Shown one piece after another: positions 37,032 through 45,679 of a stretch of 64,000 bases of DNA (its first letter is position 1; the number at the start of each line of letters is the position of its first letter). Source of the stretch: Streptomyces sindenensis (GTDB taxonomy: Bacteria > Actinomycetota > Actinomycetes > Streptomycetales > Streptomycetaceae); contig NZ_BMSG01000024.1 of NCBI RefSeq assembly GCF_014649035.1, positions 1 through 64,000 on the forward strand. Direction: 5' to 3'. Made by a program: the position numbers and the translations under genes. The notes under the pieces were generated by a model. It was not told where the DNA came from, made no database searches, and saw only the letters and a list, made by a program, of their open reading frames with translations.

Positions 37032-37796
37032 GTGAGCGCGACGATGACGACGGAGCGGCAAGTAGCCGCTCGAGCCGTGAAAGTGGAGAAGTTGTACGGC
37101 GAGGGGGAGGCGCAGGTAGCCGCTCTCCGCGGGGTGGACATGGAGATCGCCCGGGGCGAGTTCACCGCCATCATGGGTCCCTCGGGCTCGGGCAAGTCCA
37201 CGCTGATGCACTGTCTGGCAGGCCTGGACGTGGTCACATCGGGCGAGATCTTCGTCGGTGACCAGCAGGTGAGCGGCATGTCCGAGAAGAACCTCACCCA
37301 GCTCCGCCGGAGCCAGATCGGCTTCATCTTCCAGCAGTTCAACCTGCTGCCCACGCTGACGGCGGAGGAGAACATCCTGCTGCCGCTGGCGATCGCCGGC
37401 CGCAAGCCCTCCAAGGACTGGTTCGACCGGGTCATCGACACCGTGGGTCTGGCCCAGCGGCTGAACCACCGGCCGACCGAGCTGTCCGGCGGTCAGCAGC
37501 AGCGTGTGGCGTGCGCACGCGCTCTCGTGTCCCAGCCGGACGTCATCTTCGCGGACGAGCCCACCGGGAACCTGGACTCCACGTCGGGTACGGATGTGCT
37601 CAAGTTCCTGCGGGACTCGGTCCGTTCGCTGGGCCAGACGATCGTCATGGTCACGCACGACCCGAGCGCCGCGGCGTACGCGGACCGGGTGGTGTTCCTC
37701 GCCGACGGCCGGATCGTCAACGAGCTCAGGGATCCGACGGCGGACTCCGTGCTGGACGCGATGCGGAAGCTCGATGTCCGCGAGCGGGTGGCGTGA
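37032..37796 (+). CDS. MacB/LolD-type ABC transporter ATPase
   Basis: About 254 residues. Walker A is GPSGSGKST, the signature is LSGGQQQRVACARAL and Walker B is VIFADEPTGNLDS, the DEPTGNLD form being characteristic of MacB/LolD/FtsE ATPases. The IGFIFQQFNLLPTLT Q-loop is also typical. GTG 37032 is preferred because GGGGAGAG (37016-37023) lies about 8 nt upstream; TTG and GTG codons further up are possible. Its stop overlaps the ATG of the permease gene by one base (TGATG). Together they would form a mechanotransmitting or efflux ABC system, possibly for self-protection. Confidence 0.94.
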   Translation: MSATMTTERQVAARAVKVEKLYGEGEAQVAALRGVDMEIARGEFTAIMGPSGSGKSTLMHCLAGLDVVTSGEIFVGDQQVSGMSEKNLTQLRRSQIGFIFQQFNLLPTLTAEENILLPLAIAGRKPSKDWFDRVIDTVGLAQRLNHRPTELSGGQQQRVACARALVSQPDVIFADEPTGNLDSTSGTDVLKFLRDSVRSLGQTIVMVTHDPSAAAYADRVVFLADGRIVNELRDPTADSVLDAMRKLDVRERVA

Positions 37797-40336
37797 TGCT
37801 GAAGGCAACGCTGAAGAGCCTGCTCTCGCGCAAGCTGCGGCTGATCCTCTCGGGTCTGGCCGTCGTGCTGGCCGTGATGTTCGTGTCCGGGTCCATGGTC
37901 ATCCGGGACACGCTCGGCCGGTCCATCGACGCGCAGTTCGCCGGAGCCTATGACGACACCGACCTCCAGGCCTCGCTCAAGCCGAAGGTGGACGCGGACG
38001 TCGGCGACTCCGAGGTCATCCCCGTGACCGACGCGGCTGCCGTCGAGCGGGTCTCCAAGGTCTCTGGTGTGGAGCGCGCCCGCGGGGTCGTCCAGGCCGA
38101 GGGCGCCCGTGTCCTGGGCAAGGACGGCAAGCTGGTGCCGAGCACCGGCGGTCCGCGCTACGGCGAGAGCTGGCGCGGGGAGAGCGATCTGATCGCCCTG
38201 CGGTCCGGCCACGAGCCGCGTACGGACGCGGAAGTGGCGATCAACGCCGGACTGGCCGAGAAGGCCGGCTTCAAGGTCGGCGACCGGATCCAGGTGCTGA
38301 CCACCGAGCCGCAGAAGACCTTCACCGTGGCCGGCGTCTTCGGCTACTCGGGCGACCGGGACGCCATCGGCGGCGAACAGACGGTGGCCTTCACCGAGCC
38401 GGTGGCCCAGAAGCTGATGACGGGTACGCCGGGAGGCTTCACCGGCATCACCGTCGACACGGCCTCGGGTGCGTCGGTCGCCGCGGTGAAGGCCGCGATC
38501 GGCAAGGAGCTGGGCGACACCTTCCGGGTCGCGACCGGGGAGGAACTCTCCAAGAAGGCGTCCGACAAGTCGCGCGGCGTCCTCGATCTGATGAGCCAGC
38601 TGCTGCTGGGATTCGCCGCGGTCGCGGTGCTCGTCGGCATCTTCCTCATCGTCAACACCTTCTCGATCATCATCGCGCAGCGCATGCGGGAACTCGCCCT
38701 GCTGCGGGCGCTGGGGGCCAGCCCCCGGCAGGTGATCGGTTCGGTGCTCCTGGAGTCCTTCGTGGTCGGGCTCGTCGCCTCGGCGATCGGGCTGGCGGCC
38801 GGTGTCGGGATTGGCGCGCTCGGCGCGAAGATGCTGGCCGGCACCACGGACGGTCTCAAGGTGGCGCCGCTGGGCGTGCCGGCGAGCGCCGTGATCACCG
38901 CCTTCGCGGTCGGCATCCTGGTGACCATGTTCTCCGCGCTCTTCCCGGCGCTGAAGGCGGCGAAGGTCGCCCCGATCTCGGTCATCCGCGCGGCCGTCAA
39001 CCCGGAGGGCAAGCACCGCAAGCAGACCTGGACCGGTGGGATCCTGTTCGGTCTCGGCATCATCATGCTGGCGCTGGGCCTCTTCGGATCCAGCGGCATC
39101 GCTCTGATCCTGACCGGTGTGCTCTTCACCTTCGTCGGGGTCGCGCTCCTCACCCCGCTGGTCAGCCGCCCCACGGTCTGGGCGCTGGGCGCCCTGTTCG
39201 CCCGGTCGCTGCCGGGGCAGCTGGGCCGGCGCAACTCGGCGCGCAATCCGCGGCGTACCGCGGTGACCGCCTCGGCGATGATGATCGGCGTCGCGTTGGT
39301 CACCGCGATCAGCACGGTGGCCGTCTCGTCGGAGAACAGTGTCACCGACGAGCTCTCCCGGGACCTCAAGGCCCAGCTCGTGGCCATGGGCGAGGGTGGT
39401 TCGGCGGCCTCCGCGACCATCGACCCGGCCGCGCTGACCGCCGTCGGCCAGGTGAGCGGCGTCAAGAACGTCGCCGCCGCGATGCTCGACTCGGGCAAGG
39501 TCGGCAAGGAGGCCGCGGGCGTCGCCTCCTGGCAGGACTGGGGCAAGGCGCGGGAAGTCCTGGGTCTGAAGGGCGACAAGGGGAACATCGACTCGCCGGG
39601 CGACGGCGAGGTCGTGATGAACACCGCCACCGCGAAGAGCCACGACCTCAAGACCGGTGACAAGGTCGTCGTCCAGCTCCAGCGCGGCGAGCCGCACACC
39701 TACGTGCTGGCAGGAACCTTCAAGGACTCGAACCTGGCCAACAGCGTGGTCGTCCCGTGGGCCGACGCGCAGACCGGATTCCGCAACAAGCTGCCTTCGC
39801 AGGCCTTCTTCCAGCTGGAGGACGGCGCCGAGACGGCCGCGGTGCAGCCGAAGATCGAGGGGCTCCTCAAGGACAGCCCCGAGGTGTCGGTGCAGACCAA
39901 GTCCGATGTCATCGGGCAGTTCAGCCAGGGGTTCGCGATGATGCTCACGGTGGTCCAGGCCCTGCTGGGGGTGGCCATGCTGATCGCGGTGCTGGGCATC
40001 ATCAACACCCTGGCCCTGTCGATCCTGGAGCGGACGAAGGAGATGGGCGCGCTGCGGGCCATCGGCCTCAGCCGGGGCCAGACGGTCCGCATGATCATGA
40101 CGGAGTCCGTGGTGATCTCACTGTTCGGCGCGGTGCTCGGCATCACGGTCGGCGGGCTGCTCGGGCTGGCCGTGGCCCACGCCATGAAGGACCAGGGTGT
40201 CAGCCAGCTGTCACTGCCCTGGGCGCAGATGCTCGCCTATCTGATCGGCGCGATGGTCGTCGGCGTCATCGCCTCGCTGGCTCCGGCCCGCCGGGGCGCC
40301 CGTCTGAACGTGCTGAAGGCTATCGGTCACGAATAG
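37796..40336 (+). CDS. FtsX/MacB-like ABC transporter permease, duplicated domain
   Basis: 846 residues with two FtsX units. An N-terminal membrane helix (~16-36) precedes a large extracytoplasmic domain and a three-helix core (~262-285, ~315-340, ~360-385). A central pair (~415-455) leads to a second external region and a second core (~718-740, ~770-800, ~815-835). The motifs MRELALLRALGASPRQV and TKEMGALRAIGLSRGQT mark equivalent positions in the two halves. This is the usual actinobacterial form that works with a MacB-type ATPase. The external domains lack the long MacB periplasmic fold, as expected without a TolC partner. A 10-bp hairpin follows the stop. Confidence 0.94.
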   Translation: MLKATLKSLLSRKLRLILSGLAVVLAVMFVSGSMVIRDTLGRSIDAQFAGAYDDTDLQASLKPKVDADVGDSEVIPVTDAAAVERVSKVSGVERARGVVQAEGARVLGKDGKLVPSTGGPRYGESWRGESDLIALRSGHEPRTDAEVAINAGLAEKAGFKVGDRIQVLTTEPQKTFTVAGVFGYSGDRDAIGGEQTVAFTEPVAQKLMTGTPGGFTGITVDTASGASVAAVKAAIGKELGDTFRVATGEELSKKASDKSRGVLDLMSQLLLGFAAVAVLVGIFLIVNTFSIIIAQRMRELALLRALGASPRQVIGSVLLESFVVGLVASAIGLAAGVGIGALGAKMLAGTTDGLKVAPLGVPASAVITAFAVGILVTMFSALFPALKAAKVAPISVIRAAVNPEGKHRKQTWTGGILFGLGIIMLALGLFGSSGIALILTGVLFTFVGVALLTPLVSRPTVWALGALFARSLPGQLGRRNSARNPRRTAVTASAMMIGVALVTAISTVAVSSENSVTDELSRDLKAQLVAMGEGGSAASATIDPAALTAVGQVSGVKNVAAAMLDSGKVGKEAAGVASWQDWGKAREVLGLKGDKGNIDSPGDGEVVMNTATAKSHDLKTGDKVVVQLQRGEPHTYVLAGTFKDSNLANSVVVPWADAQTGFRNKLPSQAFFQLEDGAETAAVQPKIEGLLKDSPEVSVQTKSDVIGQFSQGFAMMLTVVQALLGVAMLIAVLGIINTLALSILERTKEMGALRAIGLSRGQTVRMIMTESVVISLFGAVLGITVGGLLGLAVAHAMKDQGVSQLSLPWAQMLAYLIGAMVVGVIASLAPARRGARLNVLKAIGHE

Positions 40337-40367
40337 GAGAAAACTTCTCGAACACAGGCCGAATGAT

Positions 40368-40394
40368 GTCCCTCGGGGAGGGTGCCCGAGGGAC
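40368..40394 (+). terminator. Terminator-like hairpin after the FtsX permease
   Basis: GTCCCTCGGG (40368-40377) and CCCGAGGGAC (40385-40394) form a perfect 10-bp stem with a 7-nt loop, 31 bases after the permease stop. Only cttcgg follows, so there is no T tract. The rest of the 224-bp gap holds a weak TTGACT element at 40465-40470 as a possible -35 for the next gene. Confidence 0.65.
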
Positions 40395-40560
40395 CTTCGG
40401 CATGCGTGAAACAGCCGAAATCGCGTCGGTTGCAGCTTCCTGCATCCCCCATTGCCTACCCACTTTGACTGAGTTGATATGGAGGCGAATTCATTGGTGC
40501 CGACGCGTGGCGTCGGAACGCGGCGAGCCGGCTTGCGGCTCGTCGGAGACAGGGGGACAG

Positions 40561-40815
40561 ATGCACGAGCGGGAGTTCCGGGCTTTTGTATCCATAGCGG
40601 AGATCGGCCGCATGGATCAGGCTGCGAAGGTACTGGGGTATTCGCAGCCGGCCGTCAGCTACCAGATCAAGTGCCTGGAGCAGATGCTGGGTACGAAGCT
40701 CTTCACCCGGGACTCCACAGGCGCGCGGCTCACCAGGGAGGGGCGCATGATCCTGCCGTCCGCCCGCGCCGTGCTCGCCCTCATCGACAGCATGAAGGGT
40801 GTCTGCGCGGCCTGA
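40561..40815 (+). CDS. Stand-alone LysR-type helix-turn-helix protein (no effector domain)
   Basis: 84 residues that read as the N-terminal DNA-binding domain of a LysR regulator: FRAFVSIAEIGRMDQAAKVLGYSQPAVSYQIKCLEQ and LFTRDSTGARLTREGR. The normal ~200-residue substrate-binding domain is absent, and the stop is followed within 8 bases by a hairpin, so no downstream remnant exists. An AGGGGGA lies just before ATG 40561. It may be a truncated regulator or a deliberate mini-regulator that binds LysR sites without sensing a ligand. Position beside an orphan response regulator suggests joint control of the flanking clusters. Confidence 0.85.
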   Translation: MHEREFRAFVSIAEIGRMDQAAKVLGYSQPAVSYQIKCLEQMLGTKLFTRDSTGARLTREGRMILPSARAVLALIDSMKGVCAA

Positions 40816-40822
40816 CGGAGTG

Positions 40823-40854
40823 GGGCTCCGGGCCGGTGGTCCGGCCCGGAGCCC
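40823..40854. terminator. Bidirectional terminator hairpin between convergent regulators
   Basis: Arms 40823-40836 and 40841-40854 form a perfect 14-bp GC stem with the 4-nt loop tggt. It sits in the 42-bp gap between the LysR-like stop (40815) and the convergent LuxR response-regulator stop (40858). Confidence 0.82.
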
Positions 40855-40857
40855 AGG

Positions 40858-41508
40858 TCAGTCGGGCCGGATGTTCTCCCAGACCCAGGCCGCGATGCCG
40901 ACGCGGTTGCGGACATCGAGTTTGCGCTGGATGTTGGCGACATGGGTCTTGGCGGTGCCGGAGGAGATGAACAACTCCGTTCCGATCTCCGCGTTGGTGA
41001 GGCCCTTGGCGACGAGCCGGGCGATTTCGATCTCACGCTCCGTGAGAGCCTCGGTTGGCTGCTTGCCCCGTTTCTGCTCCCGGCCCTGAAGGTGCTTCAG
41101 CAGTTTCACGGTCACCGACGGACTGATCATCGTGTCGCCCGCCATCGCGGCGCGGACCGCCTCCACGAGCAGGGCGGGACCCGACCGCTTCAGCAGGAAT
41201 CCGCAGGCGCCGTGACGCAGCGCGGCATGGACGTACTCGTCCAGGTCGAAGGTGGTCACGACGATGACGCGGACCGGGTTCTCCACCTGGGGGCCGGCGA
41301 GCAGACGGGTGACCTCCAGACCGTCCATCCGCGGCATACGGATATCCGCCAGAACGACATCGGGACGTAGCTTCGCGGCCAGTTCGACGGCCTGCAATCC
41401 GTCGACGGCCTCACCGACAACCTCCATGTCCGGTTGGGAGTCGAGGATCAGCCGGAATCCGACTCGGACTGATTCCTGGTCGTCTGCGAGAAGTATGCGG
41501 GTGGTCAC
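40858..41508 (-). CDS. NarL/LuxR-family two-component response regulator (orphan)
   Basis: 216 residues. The receiver domain (~3-120) has acidic pair Asp9-Asp10, phospho-acceptor Asp55 (VVLADIRMPRMDG), the switch Thr in VVTTFD and Lys in FLLKRSG. The LuxR-type HTH (~148-210) has LTEREIEIARLVAKGLTNAEI and SSGTAKTHVANIQRKL. No sensor kinase is encoded nearby, so it is an orphan or is phosphorylated in trans. The start is GTG 41508, chosen because the receiver domain begins there. No good Shine-Dalgarno precedes it, so the mRNA may be leaderless. It is divergent from the RHS-like gene and is a candidate pathway regulator. Confidence 0.92.
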   Translation of the reverse strand: MTTRILLADDQESVRVGFRLILDSQPDMEVVGEAVDGLQAVELAAKLRPDVVLADIRMPRMDGLEVTRLLAGPQVENPVRVIVVTTFDLDEYVHAALRHGACGFLLKRSGPALLVEAVRAAMAGDTMISPSVTVKLLKHLQGREQKRGKQPTEALTEREIEIARLVAKGLTNAEIGTELFISSGTAKTHVANIQRKLDVRNRVGIAAWVWENIRPD

Positions 41509-41586
41509 AATCAATACCGTAGCCGTCGGTGGCACTGCGTAGCCACCGGATCGCGTATTCAAAGATTCTCTGCGGGCTATGGGCCG

Positions 41587-41608
41587 GATACCGCTGTTCG
41601 GCAGTATC
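41587..41608. promoter_or_regulatory. Inverted repeat in the regulator/RHS-like divergent region
   Basis: GATAC (41587-41591) and GTATC (41604-41608) flank a 12-nt centre in the 157-bp gap between the response regulator and the RHS-like gene. Related GATACC and ATACCG words occur at about 41624 and 41513. A LuxR or LysR site is conceivable, but the arms are short. Confidence 0.3.
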
Positions 41609-41665
41609 GCGACAGATACCTCTCGACCGCCGTACGCGGTGCGTTTTCCTACGAGGAGTGGTGGG

Positions 41666-44600
41666 GTGGGCATGGCTCACAGCAGAAGGCTCGGAGTGGC
41701 TGTGGCGAGCGGGGCGGCGGTCTCCCTCGCGATCGCGCTGCTCGGCTCCGAGACGCCGGTGTCGGCGCGGGAGGGCGGTGCGCACGATGTGGCTCTGCTG
41801 TCGGCCGTGTCCGGTTCCCCGGTTCGGGCGGCCTGGCCCGACGGCGTGTTCGGCGCGGAGCCGAAGTCCTCGGGCGGTCCCGCGGCGCGGGCAGCCGGGC
41901 CCCGGGACGGCGCGGTCCTGACGGACACGCGTCCCGAGCTGGCCGTCGAACGGACCAGGGGCGCCCGGGCGTACGAGTTCGTGATCGGCACGGGCGCGGA
42001 CCCGCGCACCGGCCAGGTGACCTCTTCCGGGTGGATCTCGCAGCCCCGCTGGAAGGTGCCCGCCGGTCTGCTGAAGGACGCCGGGCAGTACCGGTGGACC
42101 GTGCGGGTCCGGCACCGCGACGGCCGTGCCGGCGCCGACGCCCCGGCGAGGTCCTTCACCGTCAATCAGCGCCTCGTCGGCGCGGAGGCGGGCGGCCCCG
42201 CGCCGACGGACACCCTCGGCCCCGTGACGGTCAACCTCGCCACCGGCAATGTGAGCGTCTCCGTCAACACCGCGCAGGTCCCCACCGGCGCGGGCCAGCT
42301 CGGCGCCACCTTCAGCTACAACTCGCAGGCCGTGGCCGACTCCGGCCTGACCGGCTCGTACTTCCCGGGCGACTCGGCGACCGGAATCGGCGCCGAGGAG
42401 CGGCCCGCCGCCGTGCGCACCGACGCCCGGATAGGCTTCCGCTGGGGCGCCGAGGCTCCCTACCCGGAGGCCGACGCGGACTCCGCCTTCCGCGTGCGCT
42501 GGACCGGAAAGCTGCGGGTGCCGGCCCACGGAAGGTACCGGCTGGGCGGTGCGCACGACGGCGGGCTGCGGATCTGGCTCGACGGAAAGCTGGTGCTGGA
42601 CGACTGGGACCGTACCGCCGCCACCGGCGCCGGCGCGTCCTACGGCAAGGCGCTCATGCTCCGTTCCGGGCGTGCGCATGACCTCAAGGTCGAGTACCGG
42701 CGCACCGGCCCCGGCGGAGAGGTCGGACTCCGGGCCAGCCGGGGCGGCCGTGCCGTCGCCGTGCCGGCCTCGTGGCTCTCGCCGTCCGGCTCCGTGCTGC
42801 CCCCGGGCTGGACCGTGACGCCCGCCGCCGAGGGCGGGGCGACCGCCGGTGCGGCCAACTCCGTCCAGGGTCCCGCAGCCGCCGCGGCCGCTCCCGGAGC
42901 CGCGGCCGACCGCGGCCAGGAGGGTGCGCCCGCGACCGGGAGTGCCGCGCCGGACACCGCCGGGAAGCGTGCCGCCGAGGGCGGAAGCAAGGGCAAGAAG
43001 GGCGAGGGCAAGGGCGAGCAGGCCCCCGAGTCCGGCCCGGATGCCCAGGCCGGTCTGATCGAGGCGGCCGAGGAGCAGGGGCTGACCTTCTCGTACGCGG
43101 GCAGCGCCGCGTGCGCGGACAAGGCGGCACCGGCCGGCTTCGTCTGCGCGGTCGCGGTGCCGGGCGCCGGGACGACGCAACTGCACTACAGCGAGGGCAA
43201 GCTGACCCGGTTCGAGAACCCGGGAGCGGAGAAGACTGACCTGGGATTCAGCGCCGACCACCGGCTGACGGCGGTACGCACCCCGCTGCTGATGGACTGG
43301 ATCGCCGTGGACCCCGCCCGGCGGGACTCGAAGGCGGCCCAGTACCGCGTCGACTACTCCCGGGACGGCCAGTTCCCGAAGAGCGTCACGGGCCCCGAGC
43401 CCACGGGATTCGCCACCCGTCACTCCAGGAGCCCGCAGCACGGGTACACCTTCCGCACGGGCGGCACCGACGTGTGGGTCGCCGGGGTGGGCGCCCCGCG
43501 CCGCACCACGCACGACGCCGCCGGCCGGCTGCTGACCGACACCGACGCGACCGGGCGCACCGTGCGCACGGCGTGGACGCCCACGGACCAGATCGCGTCG
43601 CGCACCGACGCGGCGGGGCTCGTGACGACCACGGTGTACGACGAGAACACCGGGCAGCCCTCGGGGACGTACGGGCCGGGGCCGGCCAAGTGCTTCGGTC
43701 CCGACCTGACCCCGGTGAGCCCGGCGCCCGCCGGCTGTGCGCGGATCCCGGCCGAGACGACGACCCTCGGGCCCACGGGCATCACCACCGTCCGCGCCGA
43801 CAGCGACGGTGTTCCCGAGCGGGTCGTGGAGAACCGCTTCAACGCGATGGGCATCCCGGACACCACCGTCGTGGACCCCGAGGGCCTGGCCCTGGCGACC
43901 ACCATGGAGTTCGACGCGGCCTTCCGGCCCGTCGCGCAGAAGCTGCCGAGCGGCGCCAGGCGGACGTACGAGTTCCATGGCCCGGACGAGCGGGTCGACA
44001 ACCCCTGCACGCCCGAGAACGACCCGGCTCCCCAGCGCGGCCTGCCCAAGACCGTGAGCTCCGCCGTCCCGGGCGCCGGAAAGACGCCGCGGGCGGAGAA
44101 GTTCGTCTTCAACGCCCGGGGACTGCCCGCCGCCGTCAACTTCGGCGGGGGCGACTGGACCTGTGTCACCTACGACGACCGCGGCCGCATCGCCAAGATG
44201 TTCATCCCCGGCAACGAGGCGCTGGCGGAGCGCACGGTCGTCTACGACCTCGCGATCGGCGGCGACCCCCTCCTCGGCGGCTCGACCGAGCCGGACCACA
44301 CCGTGCGGATCCGCACGGACCTGCTGGGCCGCGAGATCGCGTTCACCGACACCTACGGCACCCGCACCGAGACGTTCTTCGACCGGGCGGGCCGGCCGGT
44401 GACCGAGAAGGTGACGCCGCCGAACCACCGCGACGCGGCGCAGACCAAGCGGACGCGCTACGACGCCGCGGGCCGGGTGCTCTCCGTCGAGCTGGACGGC
44501 AGGAGCCTGGCGAGCACGGAGTACGACGCGGGCGGCCGGCTCGCCGGCGTGCGGTACGGCAACGCGACCCGGCTGACCGTCGGGCGTGACGAGGCCGGCC

Positions 44601-45679
44601 GGATCGTGGCGAAGAACTGGCTCCTGGCCGACGGCCGGAAGGTCGCGGCCGAGGTCACCCGGTCCCGCTCGGGCACGGTCGTGGACGAGTCCGTGGCGGG
44701 CGAGGAAGGCCGCACGGACGGGCCGGACTTCCGCTACGACGGGGCCGGACGCCTCGTGGAGGCCTGGCTGAAGGGACACCGGTACGGCTACGACTTCACC
44801 TCGCCGGCTCCCGCCGACTGCCCGGAGGGCACCCGTTCCAACGCGGGCCTGAACTCCAACCGGGTCCGTCTGACCGACCGTACGGCCGAGGGGACGACCG
44901 AGACCGGCTACTGCTACGACGACGCCGACCGGCTGATCGCCATCACCGGGGACGACCCGGTGACCGGCTTCAGCTACGCCGAGAACGGTCACCTGACCGG
45001 CTACGGGCCCAAGGACGCGAGGACGACGCAGCGGTCGGACGCCGGTGAGCGCTACCTCGGCGGCGGCACGAGCGGTCCGGGCGCGGTGGACGTCACGTAC
45101 ACGGAGGACACCGTCGACCACCAGGTGGGCCGCAAGGTCACCGGTGCGGGCGCGGAGGAGCACCTCTACGGAAACACCTCGATGGACGACGCGGACCTGG
45201 ACCTGGTCCTGCGGACGGACAAGCGGGTGCTGTCGCGGATCGTGGCGCTGCCCGGCGGTGTGGTCCTCGGTACGAAGAGCGCCGCGTACAGCGGCAAGGA
45301 GACCTGGAGCCACCCGACGGTGCGCGGGAACATCTTCCTCGTGACGGGTGACGACGGCCGGCAGGCCGGCGAGATCCACCGGTACACCCCGTTCGGCGAA
45401 CCGCTGGACACGAAGGGCGCGGTGGACCGCGACCACGTGCCCGACAACATGCCCGGTGACTTCGACCACGGGTGGCTGGGCCAGTACCAGGTGCTCACCG
45501 AGCACTCCGGCGCGCAGTACGCGACCGTGCTGGACACGCGGGTGTTCAACCTGGCCTTCGGCAGGTTCTCCGCCCCCGTGGGGGACGGCCCCTTCCTGAA
45601 CGGCTACGAGTACGCGGCCGGTGACCCGGTCAACCACACGAGCATCAACGGATTCGACCTCGAGGTGGAGACAGAATGA
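41666..45679 (+). CDS. Secreted PA14 and YD-repeat (RHS-like) protein
   Basis: About 1337 residues. An Arg-containing N terminus and hydrophobic stretch (LGVAVASGAAVSLAIALL) ending near SAREG form a likely signal peptide. A fibronectin-like region (~70-170) and a PA14-like domain (~225-375; TGSYFPGD, HDGGLRIWLDGKLVLDDW) follow. A Gly/Ala/Lys linker leads to many YD repeats (YDDRGRI, YDAAGRV, YDAGGRL) and an RHS-type core near the C terminus (YTPFGEPL, NGYEYAAGDPVN). The chain stops ~15 residues after the core, so no toxin tip is visible. GTG 41666 is 7 nt after GAGGAG (41653-41658); ATG 41672 is the alternative. Its stop overlaps the next gene as ATGA. Its role in a biosynthetic locus is unknown. 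Confidence 0.9.
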   Translation: MGMAHSRRLGVAVASGAAVSLAIALLGSETPVSAREGGAHDVALLSAVSGSPVRAAWPDGVFGAEPKSSGGPAARAAGPRDGAVLTDTRPELAVERTRGARAYEFVIGTGADPRTGQVTSSGWISQPRWKVPAGLLKDAGQYRWTVRVRHRDGRAGADAPARSFTVNQRLVGAEAGGPAPTDTLGPVTVNLATGNVSVSVNTAQVPTGAGQLGATFSYNSQAVADSGLTGSYFPGDSATGIGAEERPAAVRTDARIGFRWGAEAPYPEADADSAFRVRWTGKLRVPAHGRYRLGGAHDGGLRIWLDGKLVLDDWDRTAATGAGASYGKALMLRSGRAHDLKVEYRRTGPGGEVGLRASRGGRAVAVPASWLSPSGSVLPPGWTVTPAAEGGATAGAANSVQGPAAAAAAPGAAADRGQEGAPATGSAAPDTAGKRAAEGGSKGKKGEGKGEQAPESGPDAQAGLIEAAEEQGLTFSYAGSAACADKAAPAGFVCAVAVPGAGTTQLHYSEGKLTRFENPGAEKTDLGFSADHRLTAVRTPLLMDWIAVDPARRDSKAAQYRVDYSRDGQFPKSVTGPEPTGFATRHSRSPQHGYTFRTGGTDVWVAGVGAPRRTTHDAAGRLLTDTDATGRTVRTAWTPTDQIASRTDAAGLVTTTVYDENTGQPSGTYGPGPAKCFGPDLTPVSPAPAGCARIPAETTTLGPTGITTVRADSDGVPERVVENRFNAMGIPDTTVVDPEGLALATTMEFDAAFRPVAQKLPSGARRTYEFHGPDERVDNPCTPENDPAPQRGLPKTVSSAVPGAGKTPRAEKFVFNARGLPAAVNFGGGDWTCVTYDDRGRIAKMFIPGNEALAERTVVYDLAIGGDPLLGGSTEPDHTVRIRTDLLGREIAFTDTYGTRTETFFDRAGRPVTEKVTPPNHRDAAQTKRTRYDAAGRVLSVELDGRSLASTEYDAGGRLAGVRYGNATRLTVGRDEAGRIVAKNWLLADGRKVAAEVTRSRSGTVVDESVAGEEGRTDGPDFRYDGAGRLVEAWLKGHRYGYDFTSPAPADCPEGTRSNAGLNSNRVRLTDRTAEGTTETGYCYDDADRLIAITGDDPVTGFSYAENGHLTGYGPKDARTTQRSDAGERYLGGGTSGPGAVDVTYTEDTVDHQVGRKVTGAGAEEHLYGNTSMDDADLDLVLRTDKRVLSRIVALPGGVVLGTKSAAYSGKETWSHPTVRGNIFLVTGDDGRQAGEIHRYTPFGEPLDTKGAVDRDHVPDNMPGDFDHGWLGQYQVLTEHSGAQYATVLDTRVFNLAFGRFSAPVGDGPFLNGYEYAAGDPVNHTSINGFDLEVETE

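Noticed and set aside
35525..37261. Plus-strand open frame opposite the P450
   Set aside because: The minus strand encodes a full P450 with heme loop, ExxR and I-helix motifs; the plus-strand frame has none.
40815..40858. Frameshifted remainder of the LysR effector domain
   Set aside because: Only 42 bases separate the stop from the convergent gene and they form a hairpin, so no remnant can exist here.
45500..45679. C-terminal toxin domain of the RHS-like protein and a following immunity gene
   Set aside because: The protein stops about 15 residues after the core, and the next gene is a hydroxylase rather than a small immunity protein.
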